From Flavobacteriaceae bacterium (GTDB lineage Bacteria; Bacteroidota; Bacteroidia; Flavobacteriales; Flavobacteriaceae): a DNA stretch of 64,000 bases. Positions 43,779-53,190 of this stretch are shown here, piece by piece. Position numbers and translations under genes: made by a program. Under the pieces are notes generated by a model. That model was not told where the DNA came from, did no database searches, and was given only the letters and a program-made list of their open reading frames with translations. Numbering within the stretch: the stretch's first letter is position 1; each line of letters starts with the position of its first letter. The DNA is taken from contig JAURNV010000024.1 in NCBI GenBank assembly GCA_030830005.1, positions 19,263 through 83,262 on the forward strand, given 5' to 3'.

Positions 43779-44372
43779 ATGCAAACACAACTTACGCAGA
43801 CTTTGGAATGTGGTACTGACGAAGCCGGTCGGGGTTGTTTGGCAGGACCCGTTACTGCGGCTGCCGTAATTCTACCAAAAAATTTTACCCATCCCCTACT
43901 CAACGACTCCAAAAAACTCACTGCCAAACAACGCTATGCCTTACGTAACGAAATCAAAGATGTTGCCCTTGCCTATGGCATAGCACATGTTCCACATACC
44001 CGAATCGATGAAATCAATATCTTAAATGCCTCCATAGAGGCCATGCATTTGGCAATTGCCAACATGGCACTAACCCCTGAAACCATTTTGGTAGACGGCA
44101 ACAAATTCAAACCCTATCAACACATTCCGCATCATTGCATAGTGGGCGGAGATGCTAAATTTTTAAACATTGCTGCAGCCTCTATCCTAGCAAAAACCAC
44201 ACGCGACGACATCATGCACGAACATCATCATGCCTATCCGCACTTTGGTTGGAACACCAACAAAGGCTATCCCACCCTAAAACACCGAGAAGCTATCCTA
44301 AAACACGGGGCTGTTGAAATACACCGAAAAACTTTTGCGCTATTTCCAAAACAGCTTTCGTTAGATTTATAA
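43779..44372 (+). CDS. rnhB: Ribonuclease HII
   Basis: RNase HII cuts RNA strands in RNA-DNA hybrids and removes misincorporated ribonucleotides. The 197-residue protein has the signature GTDEAGRGCLAGPV (about 12-25) with the catalytic Asp-Glu, LNDSKKLT (about 41-48), the third acid in LVDGNKF (about 104-110) and GGDAKFLNIAAASILAK (about 124-140). All four acidic positions appear intact. It is followed after 9 bp by the DUF3352 gene, whose promoter box overlaps the rnhB stop. Confidence 0.97.
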   Translation: MQTQLTQTLECGTDEAGRGCLAGPVTAAAVILPKNFTHPLLNDSKKLTAKQRYALRNEIKDVALAYGIAHVPHTRIDEINILNASIEAMHLAIANMALTPETILVDGNKFKPYQHIPHHCIVGGDAKFLNIAAASILAKTTRDDIMHEHHHAYPHFGWNTNKGYPTLKHREAILKHGAVEIHRKTFALFPKQLSLDL

Positions 44373-44377
44373 CTTTG
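44370..44377 (+). promoter_or_regulatory. -7 promoter box of the DUF3352 gene
   Basis: TAACTTTG is a perfect box whose first three bases are the rnhB stop codon TAA. It ends 4 nt before the ATG at 44382, so the transcript would be leaderless. Confidence 0.6.
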
Positions 44378-44381
44378 CACT

Positions 44382-46799
44382 ATGAATCGACTCTTGCTCC
44401 TAGGAATTTGCATGGTATTTTATGCCTGTCAGCAAAAACAAACGCCTTCTGCTTCGCTATTAAGCTATTTGCCCAATAATGCGTTGTTGGTTGTCAAGAG
44501 TGAATCCTTTAAAGAGCTGCAAAATTTTGAAAGCAAACACATCGCAGCAAAGTCACTCACTACTGTTTTTCCTGATTTTTTTGCTCAACTCAACCAAGTA
44601 GCACAAAACACAAGCGGGCAATTGAGTTTTCATCCCGAAGGAAAAGATCGGCTTTCGCCTCTATGGATTACACGTCAAAGGCTTATAAAATCAGACTCCG
44701 TTTTGGCAGATACCCTAAACTATGCCAAAACCCAGTTCCTCCAACTTAAAACGACTCCCCCTACCTTTTATGCTTCATGGGACAGTTTACATGTTTATTC
44801 GACAAGTAAGTTGTTGGTGGAGCAAGCCATCCGATTGCGTAGTGCACCCAATACTATAGATGTAGCACTTGAAAAACTATATACCAACACCAAAGAAGAA
44901 AACACGTTTTTTGTTCACAAAAACATTAGCCCTTTTTTTAACAGTCTATTTTCTGAAGAATCGCCCATACCATGGGGAGAATGGAGCGATTGGACGGCTT
45001 TTGTACCCAGTACAAGCGAAAACGGCGTGTATGTTCGCGTGTATGGCGTTTTGCCTTCAAATAACGCTTCGCGTCTATCGCCTCTGGCAAATCAGCTAAG
45101 CAGCCTACAAGATTTAGCCGCTTATATTCCCGGAAGTGTCAAAAGTATTCAGGCTTTTACTTTTGATTATTTGAGTTTTTCAAAAACCGTGAAACGTTTT
45201 CATGTTACACACAACCTCCCCGAAATTCAACTCGATTCTCTGCTCATAGATGCCAAGCAAGTGGCGCAATTAGAGTTGGGTAACGATACCGTTATTGTAA
45301 TCAAATCTGATCAAGAACCCGAAGAACTTTCAAAAAAACTCACACAACAATCAAGTACACAATTCAATATCAATGGGCAAAAATTGTTTGCGTTTTCCGT
45401 TGAACACCAGAAAGCAACTATACTGCCTCCGCTTTTTGACAAAGGAACCTACACTCATGCCGCTTATTCCAACCAGCACCTTTATTTGGGGACATCAAAG
45501 ACCGTATTGGAATCTGTTTTATATGCTTTGGAAAAAGACGATGTACTTGCGCAAGTTAGTCGATTTGAAGGCTATGCCAAAAATCTTCCGCGTCGCAGTA
45601 GCTTTTGGACGTGGGCGTCCCCTTCGTATTTTGAAAACGACTTAAAAAATACAATCCCTGCACTTTCAAAAACAGACTTTGATGTTTTTAGACAAGTTGA
45701 TTACGTAGGTGTGGTTGAAGGAGACGTTTTTTATGTTACGTTAAGCCTACAAAGACCCAATGAAAAGAAAAGCAAATTGCAAAGTGTTGAGGGTGCTGGA
45801 ACAGTAACTTTTGACACACCCATTAGTTGGGGACCCTACGCCGTTTTAAATCACGACACAGAAGCTTTAGAGTGGGTTATTCAAGATGAAAACAACGTTC
45901 TTTATTTATTAGACACAACGGGGAAAGAACGTTGGAATAAGGAGTTAGACGGTCCCATTTTAGGATTAGTCCATCAAGTAGATTTGTACCAAAACAAGCG
46001 CCTACAACTTGCCTTTACAACAACTAAGAGCTTTCAAGTTTTGGACAGAAACGGCAACAACGTCAATAGCTTTACGAAATCAGGCATGAGCACCAACAGT
46101 ACTCTTGGTATTTTTGATTATGACAACCAACGAAATTACCGCATTGTTTTGTCTTCTGGGAAATCACTAAATATGTATGATCGGAGAATGAAAAAAATCA
46201 GCGGTTGGCGTAAAAACAGAATATCGGGAGCTTTGGCTTATCCACCCAAACACATTCGCATCGGAAGCCGCGATTATATTGCACTGGTTCACAAATCTGG
46301 CAAGGGAGAACTCTTACACCGAACAGGAAACACTCGTATCAAAATTCCAACTGATGTAATATTTGCCCAAGACATTTATCCCTATCAAAACGGTTTTGTG
46401 AGTATCGATAACAAGAACAGGTTGGTAGAAATCAGCACGGCAGGAAAAATCACAAAGAAAGCGCTGCCTTTCGAAACACGCTACTCCCTAGCTGCCAACA
46501 AAAACACATTAGTTACGCTAACAGAAAATAAAGTAACGATAAACAATCAATTGGTGGAGTTGGATTTTGGAGTTTATACCCCTCCGCAAATTCAGGTAGT
46601 TAATAATCGTACCCATATTATCCTTTGGGATAATCAATCTGGTAAAGTATATGTTTTTGATCGAGATGCAGTGCTTCTAGATAGTTTTCCTGTCAATGGG
46701 GAACGTTGGGCGATGCTTGGACAGGGCGCACCAGGTTCGGCTATTTATTTAGCCGCGCGGAACAACAAACGAGAATTACGTTTTTACAGAATACCCTAA
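44382..46799 (+). CDS. DUF3352-like lipoprotein
   Basis: An 805-residue exported lipoprotein with lipobox FYAC (lipidated Cys16). The first half (about 20-470) resembles DUF3352 with the pattern LLSYLPNNALLVVKSESF and repeated inner homologous blocks. The second half (about 490-805) has repeated beta-strand blocks such as YAVLNHDTEALEWVIQDENN and RNYRIVLSSGKSLNMYDRR, suggesting a beta-propeller. Function is unknown. The conserved position next to rnhB is seen in other Flavobacteria. Its stop codon overlaps the lipB stop tail to tail (CTAA). Confidence 0.8.
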   Translation: MNRLLLLGICMVFYACQQKQTPSASLLSYLPNNALLVVKSESFKELQNFESKHIAAKSLTTVFPDFFAQLNQVAQNTSGQLSFHPEGKDRLSPLWITRQRLIKSDSVLADTLNYAKTQFLQLKTTPPTFYASWDSLHVYSTSKLLVEQAIRLRSAPNTIDVALEKLYTNTKEENTFFVHKNISPFFNSLFSEESPIPWGEWSDWTAFVPSTSENGVYVRVYGVLPSNNASRLSPLANQLSSLQDLAAYIPGSVKSIQAFTFDYLSFSKTVKRFHVTHNLPEIQLDSLLIDAKQVAQLELGNDTVIVIKSDQEPEELSKKLTQQSSTQFNINGQKLFAFSVEHQKATILPPLFDKGTYTHAAYSNQHLYLGTSKTVLESVLYALEKDDVLAQVSRFEGYAKNLPRRSSFWTWASPSYFENDLKNTIPALSKTDFDVFRQVDYVGVVEGDVFYVTLSLQRPNEKKSKLQSVEGAGTVTFDTPISWGPYAVLNHDTEALEWVIQDENNVLYLLDTTGKERWNKELDGPILGLVHQVDLYQNKRLQLAFTTTKSFQVLDRNGNNVNSFTKSGMSTNSTLGIFDYDNQRNYRIVLSSGKSLNMYDRRMKKISGWRKNRISGALAYPPKHIRIGSRDYIALVHKSGKGELLHRTGNTRIKIPTDVIFAQDIYPYQNGFVSIDNKNRLVEISTAGKITKKALPFETRYSLAANKNTLVTLTENKVTINNQLVELDFGVYTPPQIQVVNNRTHIILWDNQSGKVYVFDRDAVLLDSFPVNGERWAMLGQGAPGSAIYLAARNNKRELRFYRIP

Positions 46800-47500
46800 C
46801 GGACTTCTGCATTAAAATAATGCGCAAAGTGCTGTTGGAATCTTTGGCTCACTTCGCTTAGGTTTAACGCTTTTCCTAACTCTTTTTGCATTGAGGTAAC
46901 CCCTTTGTTGCGAATTCCACAGGGAATTATATAATCAAAATACGACAAGTCAGTATTTACATTAAGTGCAAATCCATGCATGGTTACCCAACGACTTGTT
47001 CGGATACCCAAAGCGCAAATTTTGCGTGGATTTTTACCTTCCGCATCAAGCCAAACACCTGTTTCCCCTTTGCTTCTTCCCGCTAAAATATCGTAATCCA
47101 CAAGGGTGGCAATTATGCATTCCTCTAGTAATCGTAAGTATTTATGGATGTCAGTAAAAAAACAGTCCAAATCTAAAATGGGATATCCAACCAACTGACC
47201 CGGTCCGTGATAGGTAATATCTCCTCCACGATTGGTAGGGTAAAAACGCACACCCTTTTCAGATAGGGTTTTACTGTTTATCAGTAGATTGTTTTCATTG
47301 CCGCTTTTTCCAAGCGTATATACATGAGGGTGTTCAACAAAAAGCAAATGGTTTTCGGTTGGTACTTGCGCGTCAGAGTTCCTGCGATTATGAATTTTTT
47401 GGTCTATCGTACGCTGAAAGAGTTCTTGCTGTAAATCAGTAACAGCATCATAAGCTGCCAAACCCAACTGCTTGACTTTAACAATGGGCTTATGGGTCAT
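46796..47500 (-). CDS. lipB: Octanoyl-ACP:protein octanoyltransferase
   Basis: LipB moves octanoyl groups from ACP to lipoyl domains, after which LipA adds sulfur. The 234-residue protein shows RGGDITYHGPGQLVGYPI (about 91-108), the lysine segment PRKICALGIR and the catalytic cysteine in IIPCGIRNKGVTSM (about 192-205). The open frame extends to 47536, but the ATG at 47500 (MTHKPIVKVKQLG) fits the family and overlaps the end of the newly found yqaE gene by 11 nt, suggesting coupling. The stop shares bases with that of the DUF3352 gene. Confidence 0.95.
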   Translation of the reverse strand: MTHKPIVKVKQLGLAAYDAVTDLQQELFQRTIDQKIHNRRNSDAQVPTENHLLFVEHPHVYTLGKSGNENNLLINSKTLSEKGVRFYPTNRGGDITYHGPGQLVGYPILDLDCFFTDIHKYLRLLEECIIATLVDYDILAGRSKGETGVWLDAEGKNPRKICALGIRTSRWVTMHGFALNVNTDLSYFDYIIPCGIRNKGVTSMQKELGKALNLSEVSQRFQQHFAHYFNAEVR

Positions 47501-47657
47501 AATAGAATGGTCGGTTGAGGATAATGAGTGCTCCAATAACTCCGGGAACCCATGCGCACAAGGTCAGTAAAAAGACAATCAGCACAGAACCGCAACCTCG
47601 ATCAAATACCGCCAAAGGAGGAAAAAGAATTGCAAGGAGAACACGAAATAAACTCAT
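47490..47657 (-). CDS. YqaE/Pmp3 family small membrane protein
   Basis: A 55-residue gene read directly from the minus strand (ATG at 47657, TAA at 47490-47492), too short for usual ORF cut-offs. The protein has the Pmp3/YqaE pattern of two hydrophobic helices with LLAILFPPLAVFDRGCGS in the first (about 7-24) and LTLCAWVPGVIGALIIL (about 31-47) in the second. Pmp3 proteins are small proteolipids linked to membrane potential and salt tolerance. It has a perfect -7 box 7 nt upstream and overlaps lipB by 11 nt, so the two form an operon. It is divergent from lysS. Confidence 0.9.
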   Translation of the reverse strand: MSLFRVLLAILFPPLAVFDRGCGSVLIVFLLTLCAWVPGVIGALIILNRPFYYDP

Positions 47658-47664
47658 AGCGTAT

Positions 47665-47672
47665 CAAAGATA
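47665..47672 (-). promoter_or_regulatory. -7 promoter box of yqaE-lipB (leaderless)
   Basis: The minus strand reads TATCTTTG, a perfect box ending 7 nt before the yqaE ATG at 47657. It lies 37 bp from the identical box of the divergent lysS gene. Confidence 0.65.
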
Positions 47673-47687
47673 CAAATTTAAGGAGTC

Positions 47688-47717
47688 TTGAGAACTCATA
47701 CGCATTGGTTATCTTTG
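47688..47717 (+). promoter_or_regulatory. Promoter of lysS
   Basis: TTG at 47688-47690, a 19-nt spacer and the perfect -7 box TATCTTTG (47710-47717) form a textbook Bacteroidota promoter. The ATG is 17 nt downstream at 47735. The in-frame TTG at 47705 lies within the promoter and is rejected as start. Confidence 0.7.
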
Positions 47718-47734
47718 CTTCAGAAAAAATAGGG

Positions 47735-49429
47735 ATGAACGAACTATCAGAACAGGAACTTGTCCGCAGGGAAAAACTAGCAAGACTTCGTGAGCTTGGA
47801 ATTGATCCTTACCCAGCCGAAGCCTTTACCACTTCACACTACGCTTCAGATATTTTTGAAAAATTTAAGGAAGGTACAACCGTTTGCCTAGCTGGAAGAC
47901 TGATGTCTAGAAGGGTTCAAGGGAAGGCAAGTTTTGCCGAACTTCAAGACACTACTGGAAGAATTCAACTCTATTTTAACAGAGATATTCTCTGCTTGGG
48001 TGAAGATAAATCCCTTTACAACGAGGTGTATAAAAAACTGTTGGATATTGGTGATATCATTGGTATTGAAGGGAAATTATTTACCACACAAGTAGGTGAA
48101 AAAACAGTTGAAGTCCATGCGCTTACGGTCTTAAGTAAATCGCTTCGTCCGTTGCCGCTGCCAAAAGTAGATGCTGAAGGCAATACATATGATGCTTTTA
48201 CCGACCCAGAACAACGCTATCGTATGCGCTATGTAGATTTGATTGTCAACCCACAGGTAAAAGAGACTTTTGTGAAACGTACAAAAATCACAAATACGAT
48301 ACGCTCATTTTTTAATACACGTGGCTATCTTGAAGTAGAAACGCCAATTCTTCAACCCATACCAGGAGGTGCAGCTGCACGTCCTTTTATTACGCACCAC
48401 AATGCGCTCAATATTCCCTTGTATCTGAGAATCGCTAATGAATTATACCTGAAGCGTCTTATTGTAGGTGGATTTGACGGTGTTTATGAATTTGCCAAAG
48501 ACTTCCGAAACGAAGGCATGGACAAAACACATAATCCCGAGTTTACCGTTATGGAGCTTTACGTTGCATATAAAGACTATCATTGGATGATGGAAACCAC
48601 TGAAGAATTGTTGGAGGAAGTTGCGATTGCTGCTAATGGAACTTCATCTGTTCAGGTTGGTGAGCACACCATTAACTTTAAAGCGCCCTATCCGAGAGTG
48701 CCCATTTTAGATGCAATAAAAGAGCATACGGGAGTTGATGTTTCGAGCATGGATGAAGACGCATTGCGTATAACAGCAATAAGCTTAGGCTTAGAAGTAG
48801 ACAACACTATGGGGATGGGTAAACTCATTGATGAATTGTTTGGCGAGTTGTGTGAGCATCATTACATTCAACCCACTTTTATTACTGACTATCCTAAAGA
48901 AATGAGTCCGTTAACAAAAGCCCATAGAAGCAAACCTGGGTTAACTGAACGCTTCGAACTCATGGTAAACGGAAAAGAATTAGCAAATGCCTATTCTGAG
49001 TTGAATGACCCCATTGACCAGCGTGAAAGATTTGAAGACCAAATAGCATTATCCGAAAAAGGGGATGATGAGGCAATGTTTATCGACCAAGATTTTTTAC
49101 GTGCACTTGAATACGGTATGCCACCCACGTCGGGCATTGGCGTTGGCATTGACCGACTAACAATGTTGCTTACCAACAACAGCTCTATTCAAGAAGTACT
49201 ATTCTTTCCCCAAATGCGTCCCGAGAAAAAAGGGCCAGTATTAACCGAAGAAGAACAAGTTATAATTGAAATTCTACAAAAAGAAAACCCTGCCGTTCTA
49301 GAAAATCTTAAAGAACAAACAGGGCTCAGCAACAAAAAGTGGGATAAAGCCATCAAAGGTCTTACAAGCAAATCGGTAGTCGAAGTGAAAAAGACCGATG
49401 AAGCTTTACTGGCTGTACTCCTTCGCTGA
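47735..49429 (+). CDS. lysS: Lysyl-tRNA synthetase, class II
   Basis: LysS charges tRNA-Lys. The protein (564 residues from the ATG at 47735) has an N-terminal OB-fold anticodon domain (about 55-160, including [19 protein letters not shown]), class II motif 2 in [20 protein letters not shown] (about 251-270) and motif 3 in [19 protein letters not shown] (about 460-478). A C-terminal extension of about 65 residues after the catalytic core is rich in Glu and Lys and is typical of Flavobacteria. It is convergent with the OmpA gene with a 2-bp gap. Confidence 0.97.
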   Translation: MNELSEQELVRREKLARLRELGIDPYPAEAFTTSHYASDIFEKFKEGTTVCLAGRLMSRRVQGKASFAELQDTTGRIQLYFNRDILCLGEDKSLYNEVYKKLLDIGDIIGIEGKLFTTQVGEKTVEVHALTVLSKSLRPLPLPKVDAEGNTYDAFTDPEQRYRMRYVDLIVNPQVKETFVKRTKITNTIRSFFNTRGYLEVETPILQPIPGGAAARPFITHHNALNIPLYLRIANELYLKRLIVGGFDGVYEFAKDFRNEGMDKTHNPEFTVMELYVAYKDYHWMMETTEELLEEVAIAANGTSSVQVGEHTINFKAPYPRVPILDAIKEHTGVDVSSMDEDALRITAISLGLEVDNTMGMGKLIDELFGELCEHHYIQPTFITDYPKEMSPLTKAHRSKPGLTERFELMVNGKELANAYSELNDPIDQRERFEDQIALSEKGDDEAMFIDQDFLRALEYGMPPTSGIGVGIDRLTMLLTNNSSIQEVLFFPQMRPEKKGPVLTEEEQVIIEILQKENPAVLENLKEQTGLSNKKWDKAIKGLTSKSVVEVKKTDEALLAVLLR

Positions 49430-49431
49430 TT

Positions 49432-50541
49432 TTAAAAGAATTTAAACTCAGTTCTACGATTTTTTGCATGCTCACTTTCTGAGCAATCAGCGCCGTCTTC
49501 ACACTCATTTAAAGGGCGAGATTCGCCATAACCAACTGCTATCATTCGAGAAGTTTCAATTCCCTTTTGATTTAGGTATTCGGCTACAGATTTGGAAAGA
49601 AGCTCAGATAAATCTTGATTTGATGTTTTACTCCCTCTAGAATCAGTATGAGACCCTATTTCAACAACTGTATTTTTATCCTCTTTAAGTTTAGGTAAAA
49701 TATGCTTGTCAAGTATTGATTTTGATTTGGCTGTTATACGCGCACTTCCCAGCTCATAATTAATGGGTAAAATGATTGCATTTTTTGGAAGAGTACACGG
49801 AACTTCTTTCCATGCGGCCATACCACCTTGCTTCGTAACGATTCGCTTTTCTACAGTTGTATATGTGGCAGGTACCTCTATTTCTCTAGTGGTTTCATCT
49901 TTAACCAAAACACGGCGCTCAACTACTTCTTTTACTTCTGGAATTAGTGTTTCTAATGTGTGAGCAGGTGTAGCAATCACTTGACGTTCAACTAACTTAA
50001 ACTTCCCACCAACTTGTTTGGTGGAGCTTTTTGCAGGGACAACCAGCTTTTTAACAGGGATTGAGCGCATTACAGCAGGATCTTCACGGTAATGGAAAAT
50101 ACGGCAATCGTTCGGGTCAATAGAGGGGCAATCTGGGTTTTCGCCAGCCACCCATTTTCCAGATTTTGCTTTAACTTCTACTTCTACGAAATCGTCAGCA
50201 AAAATGGCTTTAGCAGGATACTGTTTATTATAGGGCTCCTCAATCCAAAAGGTATCTACAACAGTAGTAAAAGTTGCAGGAACAAATTTGTATTTTTTTG
50301 AAGCGGGTTTTACGACCACCTCATCCTGAACAACTTTATATTCTGCTGGGATTACTTCTATAACCTTATAAGCAGGAACTTCAAGAATACGAAATGTTTT
50401 AATTTCAAATTCATCAGGTGTAGTGTGTTTCACATAACACTTTCCAGGTTCGGGGTTTGAAGGGAATTTCTCAAGATGTTTATCTTGAGCTTGAAGCATT
50501 AAAGCGAACAATAGCGCAAGAAAAAAACAAGTAGCTTTCAT
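49432..50541 (-). CDS. OmpA family protein with repeated beta segments
   Basis: A 369-residue exported protein: signal peptide (about 1-18, LQAQ), an N-terminal region (about 20-250) built of recurring segments of the type IPAEYKVV, FVPATFTTVVDT and VPATYTTVEKR, and a C-terminal OmpA peptidoglycan-binding domain (about 255-369, VVEIGSHTDSRGSKTSNQDLS and AKNRRTEFKF). The OmpA domain anchors the outer membrane to peptidoglycan. The repeats look like a series of short beta-strand pairs and may be a surface or periplasmic stalk. It is monocistronic, convergent with lysS. Confidence 0.92.
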   Translation of the reverse strand: MKATCFFLALLFALMLQAQDKHLEKFPSNPEPGKCYVKHTTPDEFEIKTFRILEVPAYKVIEVIPAEYKVVQDEVVVKPASKKYKFVPATFTTVVDTFWIEEPYNKQYPAKAIFADDFVEVEVKAKSGKWVAGENPDCPSIDPNDCRIFHYREDPAVMRSIPVKKLVVPAKSSTKQVGGKFKLVERQVIATPAHTLETLIPEVKEVVERRVLVKDETTREIEVPATYTTVEKRIVTKQGGMAAWKEVPCTLPKNAIILPINYELGSARITAKSKSILDKHILPKLKEDKNTVVEIGSHTDSRGSKTSNQDLSELLSKSVAEYLNQKGIETSRMIAVGYGESRPLNECEDGADCSESEHAKNRRTEFKFF

Positions 50542-50694
50542 GAGTATTAAGATTTGGTAACGCTAAAAATAAACAAAATTTCAGCATCTTTCCAAATACA
50601 TTTGCCTTTTTATATCTTAATTACATATTTAAAAATTTATGAGTTGGTAAATTGATAATTATTTAACAACTTGTGGCATGCTAACACAATGATT

Positions 50695-53190
50695 ATGAAA
50701 TTCTTTACTCAATTACTGATTATTCTTTTTTTTGCATCAAATGCAAACGGGCAAATACCTAAGCTATTCAATAAAAAGAAAAAAGATGCTGTTAAGACCG
50801 AAGCTCCTAAACCCAAAAAAGAGGACAAAAACGGCATAAAACCCTACAACAAGGTCATCACCGATAAAGCCATTTCAGATACTGGCCTTTTTGATGTACA
50901 TCAAGTGGATCAAGATTATTTTTATGAAATCCCTGATTCGTTGTTTGGACGCGAAATGCTTATGGTAACACGAATTGCTAAAACAGCCTCAGGTATTGGT
51001 TTTGGCGGTGGAAAACAAAACACTCAGGTGTTGCGTTGGGAAAAAGATGCTAAAAAAGTGTTGTTACGTGTGGTGTCCCACGAGGTAGTAGCTGCCGATT
51101 CACTCCCTATTCATGAAGCAGTTGTGAATTCAAATTTTGAACCTATCTTATATAGGTTTGATATCAAAGCCTTTGGAAAAGATTCCATATCCACTGTTAT
51201 TCAAGTAAACAAATTATTTGAAGAGGATGTAAAAGCCATTGGGTTTCCTCAATCAAGGCGTAAAACCTATAAGATATCAAGTTTAGACAAGTCACGATCA
51301 TTTATTAATACCCTTAAAAGTTATCCGTTAAATGTAGAGTCAAGACACGTTAAAACGTATAATTCAAGTGAGCCTCCATCAAATTCTAGCACGGGGTCTA
51401 TCACTTTGGAAATGAGCAACTCCATGATATTACTCCCCGAACACCCTATGCGAAGACGTTATTTTGACGAGCGTGTTGGGTGGTTTTCACGTGGGCAAAC
51501 CGATTATGGGCTTGATGTGCAAAAGAGTAAAACCGTACGTTATTTAGACCGCTGGAGACTGGAAGTTAAAGATGAAGACTTAGAGAAATTTGAACGTGGC
51601 GAATTGGTTGAACCCAAAAAGCCTATCGTATATTACATTGATAGAGCAACACCAAAAAAGTGGGTTCCATATCTGAAGCAAGGTATAGAGGATTGGCAAG
51701 TAGCATTTGAAGCTGCAGGGTTTAAAAACGCTATTATTGCCAAAGATCCGCCAACTCCTGAAGAAGACCCCGACTGGAGTCCCGAAGATGTACGCTATTC
51801 TGTGGTTCGCTATTTGGCCTCACCAATTCCTAATGCCAACGGTCCTCACGTAAGTGACCCGCGGTCGGGTGAAATTTTAGAATCTGATATTAATTGGTAC
51901 CACAATGTTATGACATTACTGCGCAACTGGTTTTTTGTGCAAACGGCTGCGATAAACCCAGAGGCTAGAGGGGTAGCATTTAAAGACGAAATTATGGGGC
52001 GTCTTATTCGATTTGTTTCTGCACACGAAGTAGGTCACACCATTGGACTTCCACACAATATGGGCAGCAGCGTTGCCTATCCTGTAGATTCATTGCGTTC
52101 GCCATCGTTTACAAAAAAATACGGAACAGCACCATCCATTATGGATTATGCAAGGTTTAATTACGTTGCTCAACCGGGCGATGGTGACGTATCGCTAATG
52201 CCTGATATTGGTATTTATGATATTCATGCCGTACGCTGGGGATATCGACCTATTCCTTCCGCAAAAACAGCAGTGGAAGAAAAAGAAACCTTAGATCAAT
52301 GGATTTTAAAACATCAATACGATCAAAAGTATCGTTTTGGAAGTCAGCAGTTTGGAAACCCCATTGACCCAAGCTCCCAAACTGAAGACTTAGGTGACGA
52401 TGCTATTAAAGCCAGTAAATATGGAATTGCCAACCTAAAGCGTATTGTTCCAAATCTCATTGATTGGACTGCCGAAGAAGGGAAAAACTATCAAGATTTA
52501 GAAAATTTATACAATCAAGTCTTGAGTCAATTTAATCGATATATGGGACATGTAGCAGCAAACGTGGGAGGCGTATACGAATACTACAAAACTTACGATC
52601 AAGAAGGGCCTGTTTACACCCATGTAGACAAAGCACACCAAAAGGCATGTTTACAATTTTTGCAAGAAGAATTGTTTGCCACTCCCAACTGGATGTTAGA
52701 CAATACTATTTTTAATAAAATAGAATTTTCGGGAGCACTAGACCGAATGCGACGTACACAAACCGGAACACTAAATCGATTGTTGACATTTGATCGTATG
52801 GCACGTATGTCAGAAAACGAGGCGCTAAACGGCAGTAAAGCTTATACGCTTACACAAATGATGACTGAATTACGAAGAGGTATTTGGTCAGAATTATACA
52901 GCAATATTAGTATAGACGTATATCGTAGAAATTTACAACGCGCCTATATAGACAGGTTAGCTTACCTTATGACAGAAAGTCAAGAACCGCTCGAGGGTTT
53001 TGCAAGAAGCTATAGTAATCGTACCCGCGTTTTGGTTAGTCAATCTGATATTAGAGCCGTAAGTAGAGCGCAATTGGTGAACTTAAAAGCTGCTATTGGA
53101 AAAAGCTTACCAAACGCTTTAGATCTAAACACACGCTATCATTTACAGGAATCCTTGGTTAGAATTGACAATATTTTAGACCCGAGTTAA
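50695..53190 (+). CDS. Exported zinc metalloprotease, metzincin type (DUF5117/DUF5118)
   Basis: An approximately 831-residue exported protein with signal peptide (MKFFTQLLIILFFASNANG), a basic low-complexity stretch after it, the DUF5118/DUF5117 N-terminal domains and a metzincin catalytic site HEVGHTIGLPH (about 453-463), matching HExxHxxGxxH, followed by the Met-turn segment SIMDYARFNY. The Bacteroidota family is of unknown substrate. ATG at 50695 is chosen because the signal peptide begins there; an ATG at 50689 and a TTG at 50671 are in frame. The stop abuts the hemL stop with no bases between. Confidence 0.92.
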   Translation: MKFFTQLLIILFFASNANGQIPKLFNKKKKDAVKTEAPKPKKEDKNGIKPYNKVITDKAISDTGLFDVHQVDQDYFYEIPDSLFGREMLMVTRIAKTASGIGFGGGKQNTQVLRWEKDAKKVLLRVVSHEVVAADSLPIHEAVVNSNFEPILYRFDIKAFGKDSISTVIQVNKLFEEDVKAIGFPQSRRKTYKISSLDKSRSFINTLKSYPLNVESRHVKTYNSSEPPSNSSTGSITLEMSNSMILLPEHPMRRRYFDERVGWFSRGQTDYGLDVQKSKTVRYLDRWRLEVKDEDLEKFERGELVEPKKPIVYYIDRATPKKWVPYLKQGIEDWQVAFEAAGFKNAIIAKDPPTPEEDPDWSPEDVRYSVVRYLASPIPNANGPHVSDPRSGEILESDINWYHNVMTLLRNWFFVQTAAINPEARGVAFKDEIMGRLIRFVSAHEVGHTIGLPHNMGSSVAYPVDSLRSPSFTKKYGTAPSIMDYARFNYVAQPGDGDVSLMPDIGIYDIHAVRWGYRPIPSAKTAVEEKETLDQWILKHQYDQKYRFGSQQFGNPIDPSSQTEDLGDDAIKASKYGIANLKRIVPNLIDWTAEEGKNYQDLENLYNQVLSQFNRYMGHVAANVGGVYEYYKTYDQEGPVYTHVDKAHQKACLQFLQEELFATPNWMLDNTIFNKIEFSGALDRMRRTQTGTLNRLLTFDRMARMSENEALNGSKAYTLTQMMTELRRGIWSELYSNISIDVYRRNLQRAYIDRLAYLMTESQEPLEGFARSYSNRTRVLVSQSDIRAVSRAQLVNLKAAIGKSLPNALDLNTRYHLQESLVRIDNILDPS

